Assembly (NCBI GenBank): GCA_964510525.1 | Contig: CAZECE010000088.1 | Coordinates: forward strand, 1 to 12,582 | Origin: CAZECE01 sp964510525 | GTDB lineage: Bacteria; Pseudomonadota; Gammaproteobacteria; Pseudomonadales; JANQJO01 | DNA length: 12,582 nucleotides | Reading direction: 5' to 3' | In this document: piece after piece, positions 4,975 through 12,582 of the stretch | Position numbering within the stretch: position 1 is the first letter of the stretch | How the letters are laid out: each line of letters opens with the position of its first letter | Translations under genes and position numbers: made by a program | The notes under the pieces: model-generated | Told to the model about the DNA's origin: nothing | The model's input: only the letters and a program-made list of their open reading frames with translations | Database searches by the model: none

Positions 4975-7419
4975 CTAAAAAATTTCTTGAATGCTCGGGG
5001 TATTCGCAGGCGTTTGGCCGTTGGAATAGCTGGTGCTGCGAGAGGGGGCGTTTTCTTTGCGGAACCACTCAAACAGGCTGTCGCCATGACCGGCTGCGGT
5101 TGGTAAGCCAGACTTGCGGTCTATTTGGATCGAAACAATGCCTTCCGGGGGCACAGCTTTGGTTTCTTGGGTGCCTTTTAGTGCAGTTTTCATAAAATCA
5201 ATCCAGATGGGCAGTGCGGCGGTGCCACCAAATTCGCGTCGGCCTAAGCTTTTGGGGTCGTCAAATCCAACCCAAACACTGGCCGCTGTGGTTTGGCTGT
5301 AGCCTGAGAACCAAGCGTCTTTGGTTTCGTTTGTGGTGCCGGTTTTGCCGCCTAAATCTCGGCGGTTTAACACCCTAGCGCGTCGCCCCGTGCCTTTTTG
5401 AATCACATCTTGCATCATCGAATGCATAATGAATGCCGTTTGCGGATCTAGGACGCGAGGGGCTGGCATGCTTGCTTGAAGACTAACATCGCAAGGGTCG
5501 CAGGCTTGTCGTGGCATGGTTTTAAAAATCAGCTCACCATTGCTGGTATGAACGGAATCTATTAAATAAGGTGTGATCAGAAAGCCGCCGTTCGCAAAAA
5601 TAGCGAAGGCTTTCGCAACATCTGCAGGGGGAATGCTGGCGCTGCCTAAGGCTAAGGTAAGGTTGTTCGGTAAGGGCTCTGGTGGAAAACCCATTGATTC
5701 GAGATTCGTCAGGGTTTCGTTAACGCCCATTTGCTCCAACAATCGAATCGAAACGGCATTAACCGATCGGTAAAGGGCTTCTCTTAAGCGAGTGGGGCCA
5801 CGAAATTTTCCGCCTGAATTTTGCGGTCGCCAAGCTTTTTCAAGCGACGGGTCACTGTAGACGCGTGGGGCATCATTCACCAGGGAGGCGGCGGTATAGC
5901 CCATTTTGAGAGCGCTGGCATAAATAAAAGGTTTGATACTGGAGCCTACTTGGCGACCTGCTTGAACGGCTCGATTGAATTTGCTGAGGCGGAAATCGAG
6001 CCCACCGACGAGCGCTTGAATGGCGCCATCTTGTGGCGAAACAGCCACCAGCGCGGCTTGCGCAGCAGGTACTTGGGTCAATAGCGTGGGCATGTCCGGT
6101 TCTTGAGGTAAAACCACACGAACGATGTCGCCTGGTTCCAGTATCTCAGTGAAGTCTTCAGCTGTCTCAGCGCCGGTGGGGCGCATCAGTTTTTTTGCCC
6201 ACAAGTTATCGTCCAGCTGTAAGCGATGAAGCTCGCCATTTTGCAGTACCACCTGTATGGACTCAGGATTCACAGCCAAGGTGGCCGCTGGCGTCATATT
6301 GCCTATGGGATAATAAGATGAAAAAAGCTGCGCTAGGTGCTCTTGAATAGCGTTTTCGTGTTGTCTCACTGTTTCATTGTGCTCGAGATCTGTCGGCAGA
6401 TTTGGGGGAGCTACGGACAAAAGAGGCAAGAGCGGCGTGATGTCTTTGCCCTTACTTTCCGCGCCGCGATAACGGTGTCGTTGATCATAGGCTTGTAGCC
6501 CCGTATAAACAGCGTTTCTAGCGGCAGTCTGCATGGCGGAGTCGATGGTCGTATTCACAATGTAGCCGTCTTCATAAAGGCGCTCACCGTATTGAAGTGA
6601 CAGTTCTTGGCGTACCATTTCGGCAATGTACGGAGCATAAAGCCCCTGCACATTTTTTTGGCGTTGAGCGGTGACCGGCGCTTGGATGGCTTCTTGGTAG
6701 ATGGGCGCAGAAATGTAGTCCAACGCAGCCATTCGACCTAAAATCCAATTTCTTCTTGCCAATGCTCGGTCAGGGTCCGCGATGGGGTTATAGCGAGAGG
6801 GTGCTTTTGGTAGGCCGGCGATCATAGCAAGTTCGGGTAGGGTGAGGTCTTGAATGTTTCGGCCATAATAGACCTGAGCCGCAGCGCCAATGCCATAGGC
6901 TCTATGACCCAGATAAATTTTATTAATGTAGAGATTTAAAATTTCTTCTTTGGTGTGGGTGCGTTCGATTTGTAATGCGAGCAAGATTTCGTTGAATTTT
7001 CTGACAAAGGTTTGGTTGCGCGTTAGAAAAAAGTTTCTGGCAACTTGCATGGTGATCGTGCTGCCGCCGGATTGTTTGCGACCGGTTTGCGCAAGTTGCA
7101 CAACGGCACGAGCGATCCCTTTTAAATCAACACCGCTGTGTTTGAAAAAGTGTTGGTCTTCAGCCGCAATCAAGGCGTGAATGAATTGAGGTGGAATTTC
7201 TTCGTAGGTGATGGGTTGGCGTCGTTTTTCACCAAATTTAGCGATCAGCTTTTGGTCTTTTGAATAGATGCGCAGCGGGGTTTGTAATTTGATGTCTTTT
7301 AAGACTTCGGCATTGGGGAGTTTCGGTGCCAGATAGAGGATGGTTGCGGAAGTGGTTAAGCCCACGACTGCAATGAAACTGATATTAAACCAAAGAATAA
7401 GCTGAATAAAACGCCACAT
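4975..7419 (-). CDS. ponA: Penicillin-binding protein 1A (bifunctional transglycosylase/transpeptidase)
   Basis: Inner-membrane class A PBP (also called mrcA) that polymerises lipid II into glycan strands and cross-links them in the periplasm. It has 814 residues, in the usual PBP1A range. A single N-terminal membrane anchor lies at about 8-30. The glycosyltransferase 51 domain (about 55-230) shows catalytic E87 in AAEDQHFF, then GGSTITMQ (118-125), KFNEILLALQIE (141-152) and LPKAPSRYNP. An OB-like/ODP insert occupies roughly 310-440. The transpeptidase domain (about 455-750) has SSIK with nucleophile S493, SVN (552-554) and KTG (692-694). The C-terminal tail of about 25 residues is Ser/Thr/Asn-rich and likely disordered. 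The ATG at 7419 is preceded by AAGGT at a suitable distance. It is transcribed divergently from pilM, as in Pseudomonas. Residues 640-643 are a CDPC pair that could form a disulfide. Confidence 0.97.
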   Translation of the reverse strand: MWRFIQLILWFNISFIAVVGLTTSATILYLAPKLPNAEVLKDIKLQTPLRIYSKDQKLIAKFGEKRRQPITYEEIPPQFIHALIAAEDQHFFKHSGVDLKGIARAVVQLAQTGRKQSGGSTITMQVARNFFLTRNQTFVRKFNEILLALQIERTHTKEEILNLYINKIYLGHRAYGIGAAAQVYYGRNIQDLTLPELAMIAGLPKAPSRYNPIADPDRALARRNWILGRMAALDYISAPIYQEAIQAPVTAQRQKNVQGLYAPYIAEMVRQELSLQYGERLYEDGYIVNTTIDSAMQTAARNAVYTGLQAYDQRHRYRGAESKGKDITPLLPLLSVAPPNLPTDLEHNETVRQHENAIQEHLAQLFSSYYPIGNMTPAATLAVNPESIQVVLQNGELHRLQLDDNLWAKKLMRPTGAETAEDFTEILEPGDIVRVVLPQEPDMPTLLTQVPAAQAALVAVSPQDGAIQALVGGLDFRLSKFNRAVQAGRQVGSSIKPFIYASALKMGYTAASLVNDAPRVYSDPSLEKAWRPQNSGGKFRGPTRLREALYRSVNAVSIRLLEQMGVNETLTNLESMGFPPEPLPNNLTLALGSASIPPADVAKAFAIFANGGFLITPYLIDSVHTSNGELIFKTMPRQACDPCDVSLQASMPAPRVLDPQTAFIMHSMMQDVIQKGTGRRARVLNRRDLGGKTGTTNETKDAWFSGYSQTTAASVWVGFDDPKSLGRREFGGTAALPIWIDFMKTALKGTQETKAVPPEGIVSIQIDRKSGLPTAAGHGDSLFEWFRKENAPSRSTSYSNGQTPANTPSIQEIF

Positions 7420-7772
7420 GTATATACCTTAGCTGGTCTTGAATGGGTCTGAGGTGAAGAATGTTGGAGCTGTGTAAATGATTAGGACAAGAGTTGATGT
7501 CATATTGGAACTGATTGAGTGTGAAAATTTACAGAAGGTTACTGCTTGGCAACGGAGAATACAAAAAGAAGCGCTATAAAAAAATAGAGGGGAGCGGAAT
7601 TCCTGCTGTTTCCGGTTCAAAAGCCTAGTTTATTAAGCAAGCTGATGTTGGAATGAGCAGGGATTAACAGTTTTCTAATAGATTTTTAGTGTGGTTCTAA
7701 ATTTAAACTAAGCTTATCTAGGAAAAGGAATATTAAATCAAAATAGCGTAAAAAAACTGGAACGATATCAAA
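7420..7772. promoter_or_regulatory. Divergent ponA / pilM intergenic region (353 bp)
   Basis: No supported gene lies here. The one notable open frame (minus strand, 7429-7620) starts with TTG, has no ribosome binding site and no recognisable protein. The region is AT-rich, especially 7660-7760, and must contain promoters for ponA (leftward) and the pilM operon (rightward). The best leftward match is TTGCCA (7546-7551 read on the minus strand) with TAAATT 15 bp further on, which is short spacing. I found no convincing rightward sigma-70 promoter and no GG-N10-GC sigma-54 element. A weak GGA (7759-7761) precedes the pilM GTG. Confidence 0.5.
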
Positions 7773-8849
7773 GTGTTTTCATTTTTTAGTGGGCAGTCAA
7801 AGCAAGCGAAAATTCTGGGCATCGACATCAGTTCGACATCCATCAAGTTGCTTGAGTTAGGTCGTGCGGGTGATCGGTTTCGTGTGGAGCATTACCACGT
7901 AGAACCCTTGCCGATGAATTCAGTGGTTGAAAAAAACATTGCCGACGTTGAGGCCGTGGGAGATGCCATTGCTCGAGCGGTGTCGCGCACGGGTACGTCA
8001 ACTAAAACGGCTGCGGTTGCGGTTTCAGGTTCCTCAGTGATTACCAAAATCATTCAGATGGAAGAAGGCCTCGATGAAGATGAAATGGAGAATCAAATCC
8101 GGGTAGAGGCGGATCAATACATTCCATACCCACTCGATGAAGTCAGCATTGACTTCGAGATCCAAGGGCCGGCTGAGAATGTCCCCGATCGGGTCGATGT
8201 GTTGCTGGCGGCTTGCCGAACCGAGACGATTGAGTTGCGAGTCGATGCGCTGGAAATCGCCGGATTGAACCCTAAAGTCGTGGATGTTGAAGCTTATGCG
8301 ATGGAGCGGGCTTTTTCATTAATCAACGCGAGCCTTCTGGAAGATGGTGCAGAAGAGCCTGAGACGGTTGCTGTTGTTGATATTGGTGCTTCCATGACAA
8401 TGCTGAATGTGTTGCATCAAGGGCAGAACCTGTATAACCGTGAGCAACTGTTTGGCGGTCGACAGCTCACCGAAGAGATCCAGCGGCGTTATGGTTTGTC
8501 TGTGGAAGAAGCGGGTTTGGCGAAAAAACAAGGTGGCTTGCCAGACGATTATGAGAGTGAAGTGCTTGCGCCTTTTAAAGAGGCTGTTGTGCAGCAAGTC
8601 TCTCGTTCATTGCAATTTTTCTTTTCATCCAGTCATTACAACTCGGTAGATCATATTGTATTGGCAGGTGGTACCGCTGCGATGGATGGCTTGGATGCGG
8701 TGATTGCTGAAAAGCTGAATACGCCAACAACGGTTGCGAATCCCTTTTATGACATGTCGATCTCTTCCAAAGTCCGATCAGCAGCACTGGCCTCAGATGC
8801 GCCTGCTTTTATGATCGCCTGCGGCTTGGCTTTAAGGGGGGTTGATTAA
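7773..8849 (+). CDS. pilM: Type IV pilus assembly protein PilM (actin-like ATPase)
   Basis: Cytoplasmic actin-like protein that binds the N-terminal tail of PilN and links the pilus motor to the PilNOP alignment complex. It has 358 residues, close to the usual 350-355. The actin-fold signatures are visible: phosphate-1 LGIDISSTSIKLLEL (15-29), phosphate-2 VVDIGASMTML (201-211), and the adenosine motif IVLAGGTAAMDGL (295-307). The SHS2-type insert, with the typical DEMENQIRVEADQYIPYPLDEV, begins near residue 103. The start is GTG at 7773; the downstream residues MFSFF..QAKILGID match the family start, and the ribosome binding site is weak. The stop TAA overlaps the pilN ATG by one base (TAATG), a sign of translational coupling. 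It is the first gene of the pilMNOPQ operon. Confidence 0.97.
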   Translation: MFSFFSGQSKQAKILGIDISSTSIKLLELGRAGDRFRVEHYHVEPLPMNSVVEKNIADVEAVGDAIARAVSRTGTSTKTAAVAVSGSSVITKIIQMEEGLDEDEMENQIRVEADQYIPYPLDEVSIDFEIQGPAENVPDRVDVLLAACRTETIELRVDALEIAGLNPKVVDVEAYAMERAFSLINASLLEDGAEEPETVAVVDIGASMTMLNVLHQGQNLYNREQLFGGRQLTEEIQRRYGLSVEEAGLAKKQGGLPDDYESEVLAPFKEAVVQQVSRSLQFFFSSSHYNSVDHIVLAGGTAAMDGLDAVIAEKLNTPTTVANPFYDMSISSKVRSAALASDAPAFMIACGLALRGVD

Positions 8850-9406
8850 TGGCGAATATTAATTTATTGCCCTGGCGGGAAGAGCGCCGAAATCAGCTAA
8901 AACAGCAGTTTTTTGTTGTCTTGGCGTGTGCTGCAGTCCTTGGAGCCGGTGTGGTATTTTTATACGACATGAGTATTCAAAAGAAAATCGAGTTTCAGCG
9001 TAAAGGCAGTGAATTTATTAAAGCGGAAACAGCAAAATTAGATAAAGACATCCAAGAAATTGAAGACATTAAAAAACAACGTGAAAGACTCCTTGAGCGC
9101 ATGGAAGTGATTCAAAACCTTCAAGGTAATCGCTCTGTGATCGTGCACTTGTTTGATGAAATGGTCCGAGTTGTGCCTGATGGCGTGTACTTTACATCCG
9201 TGGAGAAAAAGGGTGGTAAGTTTCATATAGAAGGTGTTGCAGATGCCAATAACCGCGTCTCCAACTTGATGAGAAACTTCGAAAAGTCGGCGTGGTTCAA
9301 AAATGCAAACTTAGCCAGGGTGACGGCACAAGATGACGCCGATTCAGAGGAATCAACCAGTACGTTTAAGTTAAGTGTTTCTGAAGACGCGCCTAAAGAC
9401 AAATAG
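8849..9406 (+). CDS. pilN: Type IV pilus inner-membrane protein PilN
   Basis: Bitopic inner-membrane protein of the pilus alignment complex. The short cytoplasmic tail MANINLLPWREERR carries the conserved INLLPWR motif (4-10) that inserts into PilM. A transmembrane helix follows (about 21-39), then a charged periplasmic coiled coil (about 44-92), and a ferredoxin-like domain (about 95-165) that pairs with PilO. The tail from about 160 is acidic and Ser-rich. It has 185 residues, a normal length. The ribosome binding site AAGGGGG (8834-8840) lies inside the end of pilM, and the start codon shares a base with the pilM stop. Confidence 0.95.
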   Translation: MANINLLPWREERRNQLKQQFFVVLACAAVLGAGVVFLYDMSIQKKIEFQRKGSEFIKAETAKLDKDIQEIEDIKKQRERLLERMEVIQNLQGNRSVIVHLFDEMVRVVPDGVYFTSVEKKGGKFHIEGVADANNRVSNLMRNFEKSAWFKNANLARVTAQDDADSEESTSTFKLSVSEDAPKDK

Positions 9407-9420
9407 CAAGAAGGTTAGGA

Positions 9421-10017
9421 ATGGATATTCAAGGTAGCCTAGATTCATTACAAAATTTAGATCCAGACAATATTGGATCCTGGCCATTGTTCGTCAAAAT
9501 AGCCGCTTGGCTGTTGGCGATGGTGATTTGTGGTGTGGGTGTTTATACCATTCAACTCTCCAATTCTTTAACATCATTAGAAAAACAAAAAGCAGAACAA
9601 GACGAGCTGCTTGAAGCGTTTGAAGCTAAGGCCTTTCAGTCAGCCAATTTAGATAAATTAAAAAAACAGCTGGAAGACATGGAGGCGTCTTTCGGGGCTT
9701 TGGTCAGACAACTCCCCAGTGATACGGAAGTGCCCGGTTTGCTGGATGACATTTCCCAGGTTGGTATAGACAGTGGTTTGGTACTGGATGATATCGGTAT
9801 GGGGAATGAAAAAATTGTTGAGTTCTATGCTGAGCTGCCCATTCAAATAGAAGTATCAGGGGCTTTCCATGCGTTGGGCGGGTTTGTCAGCGGTGTTGCT
9901 ATGCTGCCTAGGATTGTGACCTTGCATGATTTGGCGATCAATCCAACCAGCTCTGGCATGTTAAGAATGTCTATTACGGCCAAAACCTATCGATACAATG
10001 ACAAGGAAGCAGGCTGA
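9421..10017 (+). CDS. pilO: Type IV pilus inner-membrane protein PilO
   Basis: Partner of PilN. It has 198 residues with a cytoplasmic N-terminus of about 22 residues, one transmembrane helix (about 23-45), a periplasmic coiled coil (about 49-98) and a ferredoxin-like domain (about 100-195). Conserved features include LRQLPSDTEVPGLLDDIS-like text at 94-112 (here LVRQLPSDTEVPGLLDDI) and the turn IEVSGAFHALGGFVSGVA. It begins 14 bp after the pilN stop; AAGAAGG (9408-9414) is a good ribosome binding site. The stop TGA overlaps the pilP ATG by one base (TGATG), so PilO and PilP synthesis may be coupled. Confidence 0.95.
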   Translation: MDIQGSLDSLQNLDPDNIGSWPLFVKIAAWLLAMVICGVGVYTIQLSNSLTSLEKQKAEQDELLEAFEAKAFQSANLDKLKKQLEDMEASFGALVRQLPSDTEVPGLLDDISQVGIDSGLVLDDIGMGNEKIVEFYAELPIQIEVSGAFHALGGFVSGVAMLPRIVTLHDLAINPTSSGMLRMSITAKTYRYNDKEAG

Positions 10018-10592
10018 TGTGGGTTAAATTAGTAAGTAGTGTCTTGTTTTTGCTGTTCCTTGCGTTGTCTCAAGGCTGTGTTAATGCGGATGGCGATCAT
10101 GAAAAGTTAAAAGGCAAGATGGCTGATATTAGGCAAAAGCCGAAAGGTCGAATTGATCCTCCGCCCAAATTTAAAACTTATGAAAGCTTTATGTACTCAG
10201 CTACTTTGTTGAGAAGCCCGTTTCAAAAGCCAGTAGATGTTGCAACGCCAGAGATCCGCTCTAACTTAGGGCCTCAGGTGGAGCCTGATGTTAACCGTCC
10301 TAAGGAAGTATTGGAGCGTTTTAGCTTAGAGTCTTTAGCCATGGTTGGCACCATTAATCTTGAAAGCGAGGATGAACAGGATGGTGTTGCGCTTTATGGG
10401 CTTATACAAGCTTTTGCCAAAGATGGTAACGGACAGGTTCACCGTGTAAAGGTAGGTAACTATATGGGTAAGAATCACGGTAGAGTTGTAAGCGTCAACG
10501 AAAAGACCGTTGACTTGCTTGAGATAATACCCGATGGTCAGAAAGGTTGGATTGAACGGCCGAGAACGATCGTGTTGCAGGAAGACAGTTAA
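10017..10592 (+). CDS. pilP: Type IV pilus lipoprotein PilP
   Basis: Inner-membrane lipoprotein that connects PilN/PilO to the periplasmic domains of the PilQ secretin. It has 191 residues. A short signal peptide (1-20) ends in LSQG|C21, which fits the permissive lipobox pattern although the common L-A/S-G/A-C spacing is loosened by Q19. Residues 22-100 are polar and probably extended, with a Pro/Lys-rich part (41-52). The C-terminal beta-barrel HQ domain (about 103-188) shows LESLAMVGT, HRVKVGNYMGKNHGRV (142-157) and the terminal ERPRTIVLQED, all typical of PilP. AAGGAAG (10003-10009) is a good ribosome binding site within the end of pilO. A 43-bp gap to pilQ has no terminator. Confidence 0.95.
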   Translation: MWVKLVSSVLFLLFLALSQGCVNADGDHEKLKGKMADIRQKPKGRIDPPPKFKTYESFMYSATLLRSPFQKPVDVATPEIRSNLGPQVEPDVNRPKEVLERFSLESLAMVGTINLESEDEQDGVALYGLIQAFAKDGNGQVHRVKVGNYMGKNHGRVVSVNEKTVDLLEIIPDGQKGWIERPRTIVLQEDS

Positions 10593-10635
10593 GTTTTACA
10601 TTTGGGTAATTAGAAGTATTTTCCGGAGATGTCCC

Positions 10636-12582
10636 ATGAAATGTTGGTTTGATAAGTTAAGCAGTAAGGTAGCACAAGGCTGTATTCGGGGCAGTAAATT
10701 GCGGAGCGATCGCCTAGTGCAGCGCTTTCGCTTAGTTAATTCTGTGCTGTTGTGGAATGCGTTATTTTTTGCAGCCGCTTTTTCTTCTTTGTCTCAAGCA
10801 GCAAATATCCAAGATTTACAGTTTTCTTCTTTGCCTGGTGGTCAGGTTGAAATCAGTTTGTCACTCGATGGAACGCCTCCTGAGCCTAAAGGTTACACCA
10901 TTGAACGTCCTGCCCGTATTGCATTGGATTTGTTTGGGGTGAACAGCCAATTAGCCGAAAAGTATTTCAATTTAGGTGTGGGTAACGCACGCAGCGTAAC
11001 GGTGATGCCAGTAAAAGACAGAACCCGCGTGATCATTAACCTCACAGAATTAGTCCCCTATGATACTCAAATTGAAGGTACAAAACTGTTGGTCACCGTC
11101 GGGCGCAGTGCTACTGAAAAAATTATCAGCGATACCTCTGCTGCTGATAATGGGCCTGTCTTCGGCGCTGTAGGCTCTCAGGATGCATCCACTGTACCGG
11201 TTGCAGCGCATGGTAATTCCATTTTAGACATTGATTTTCGACGTGGTGAAGACGGCGATGGTCAAGTGATGGTGAAGTTAGCGGATCCATCTGCGTCTAT
11301 CGATATGAGCGAGCAGGGTGGGAAAATCGTGGTTGGGTTCGGTGGCGTGCATTTGCCTGAAAATTTACGGCGCCGTTTGGATGTTGTGGATTTTGCGACC
11401 CCGGTTCAATTGGTGGATGCCACCGTAGAAGAAGGCGATGCGGTGATTCAAATCACACCTAATGGTCACTTTGAATATTTGGCGTATCAAGCGGATCAAA
11501 ACTTTACGATCAGCATCAAGCCTGTTTCGGAAGAAGAGTTAGAAAAGCGCAATAAAGAGAAGTTTATTTTCACGGGTGAAAAGCTGTCTTTAAACTTCCA
11601 AGACATTGATGTGCGTTCTGTTTTAAACGTCATTGCCGATTTTACTGGATTGAACTTAGTGGCCAGTGACTCCGTAGCGGGCAGCATTACCTTGCAATTG
11701 AAGAATGTACCTTGGGATCAAGCGTTGGATTTGATTTTGAAAACAAAAGGGCTTGATAAACGCAAAGTGGGTAATGTGATGTTGGTTGCACCGGCAGACG
11801 AAATTGCTGCAAGAGAAAAGTTGGAATTGGAAACCACGCGTCAAGTTGAAGAGTTGGCGCCTTTGCGTACTGAGTTTGTTCAAGTCAATTACGCTAAAGC
11901 GGATGAGTTGGCGGGCCTGATATCTGGTTCAGAAGGGGCCGGCATGTTGTCCAGTCGTGGCAGTGTGACGGTAGATGAACGAACCAATACCTTACTGATT
12001 CAGGATACGGTATCGAAAATTGATGAAGTCCGCCGAATCCTGGCAAAATTAGATGTCCCGGTGAAACAAGTGCTGATTGAAGCGCGTGTTGTTGTGGCGA
12101 ATTCTGATTTTGATAAAGAGCTGGGTATTCGTTGGGGTAATGTGAATTACCATACATCTGGCTTTGCCCAAGATGCTGATGGCAATGAAGTTCGTCAAAT
12201 TGATTTTACCGGGGGTGGGTCAAGTCAAACGCTCTATGATATTTACGAATCAGAAGAAACCATTGAGGTGTCTCGACCCGATAACCTGGTAGTTGACTTA
12301 GGTGTTAACAACTCGCAAGCCACTTCTTTTGCACTGGGTTATTTCAGTCCAAATACCGGTTTGCTGGAGCTGGAATTGTCTGCACTGGAGTCGGATGGTA
12401 AAGCGGACATCATTGCGACACCCAAGGTGTTAACCGCCGATCAGCAGCAAGCGCGCATTTCATCCGGTACGGAAATTCCTTACCAAGAAGCCTCTTCCAG
12501 TGGTGCGGCAACAGTTTCGTTTAAAGAAGCGGTTTTGGCGTTGGAAGTGACACCGCAAATTACACCCGATGGTCGTATCATC
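10636..12582 (+). CDS. pilQ: Type IV pilus secretin PilQ (3' end beyond the window)
   Basis: Outer-membrane multimeric channel through which the pilus is extruded. The frame is open from 10636 to the right edge, giving 649 codons; Pseudomonas PilQ has about 710, so most of the protein is present. In order: signal peptide ending SLSQA near residue 55; two AMIN domains that bind peptidoglycan (about 58-156 and 196-297); a secretin/TonB short N-terminal domain (about 314-378, KLSLNFQDIDVRSVLNVIAD); the NolW/N1 domain (about 412-475, VDERTNTLLIQD); and the secretin barrel from VLIEARVV (about 484), including ATPKVLTADQQQARISSGTE. The ATG at 10636 has GGAG 7 nt upstream, but gives an unusually long n-region. 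A GTG at 10717 (codon 28), with GGAG 10 nt upstream, would give a standard signal peptide, so the start is unsettled. It is the last visible gene of the pil operon. Confidence 0.97.
   Translation, partial: MKCWFDKLSSKVAQGCIRGSKLRSDRLVQRFRLVNSVLLWNALFFAAAFSSLSQAANIQDLQFSSLPGGQVEISLSLDGTPPEPKGYTIERPARIALDLFGVNSQLAEKYFNLGVGNARSVTVMPVKDRTRVIINLTELVPYDTQIEGTKLLVTVGRSATEKIISDTSAADNGPVFGAVGSQDASTVPVAAHGNSILDIDFRRGEDGDGQVMVKLADPSASIDMSEQGGKIVVGFGGVHLPENLRRRLDVVDFATPVQLVDATVEEGDAVIQITPNGHFEYLAYQADQNFTISIKPVSEEELEKRNKEKFIFTGEKLSLNFQDIDVRSVLNVIADFTGLNLVASDSVAGSITLQLKNVPWDQALDLILKTKGLDKRKVGNVMLVAPADEIAAREKLELETTRQVEELAPLRTEFVQVNYAKADELAGLISGSEGAGMLSSRGSVTVDERTNTLLIQDTVSKIDEVRRILAKLDVPVKQVLIEARVVVANSDFDKELGIRWGNVNYHTSGFAQDADGNEVRQIDFTGGGSSQTLYDIYESEETIEVSRPDNLVVDLGVNNSQATSFALGYFSPNTGLLELELSALESDGKADIIATPKVLTADQQQARISSGTEIPYQEASSSGAATVSFKEAVLALEVTPQITPDGRII

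Noticed and set aside
7429..7620. 63-residue minus-strand open frame upstream of ponA
   Set aside because: TTG start, no ribosome binding site, no recognisable domain; it lies in AT-rich promoter DNA.
11894..12157. 87-residue minus-strand open frame inside pilQ
   Set aside because: Antisense to the conserved secretin domains of pilQ; a shadow frame.
1..12582. Possible novel accessory, defence or mobile system
   Set aside because: Every long frame belongs to a well-known core gene family in a conserved order. There are no transposase, integrase, CRISPR, toxin or phage signatures, and no tRNA-flanked boundary.

Overview
The window is a stretch of core chromosome from a gammaproteobacterium. 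Gene content and order, argS < priA < > rpmE > maeB > < ponA < > pilM-N-O-P-Q, match the arrangement I know from Pseudomonas (priA/argS, rpmE, malic enzyme, ponA, pilMNOPQ). The moderate GC by eye and the protein sequences suggest a marine relative of the Pseudomonadales/Oceanospirillales. The genus is not determined; this placement is inference.

Left part (1-3121): the minus strand carries priA (replication restart helicase) followed 28 bp later by argS (arginyl-tRNA synthetase), which runs off the left edge. A 156-bp divergent region separates priA from rpmE. Middle part (3122-4974): rpmE (zinc-type ribosomal protein L31) and maeB (short malic enzyme without a phosphotransacetylase domain) lie on the plus strand. 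They end in a 224-bp convergent spacer with hairpins and a 24-bp-spaced direct repeat. Next comes ponA (class A penicillin-binding protein 1A, 4975-7419, minus). A 353-bp divergent spacer then leads into the type IV pilus alignment operon pilMNOPQ (7773 to the right edge).

The pil genes work together. Cytoplasmic PilM binds the N-terminus of PilN. PilN and PilO form an inner-membrane heterodimer. The PilP lipoprotein bridges to the outer-membrane secretin PilQ, through which the pilus passes. PilM/PilN and PilO/PilP share one base between stop and start codons, which suggests translational coupling. ponA lying back to back with this operon is a conserved neighbourhood and may reflect the need to remodel peptidoglycan around an envelope-spanning machine (inference).

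I found no mobile element, tRNA, rRNA, CRISPR, defence or phage gene, and no convincing undescribed system. What deserves a second look is small: a glutamine-rich tandem-repeat extension and two other repeat segments in PriA, two possible starts for PilQ, paired hairpins at the end of rpmE, and repeats in the maeB-ponA and priA-rpmE spacers.
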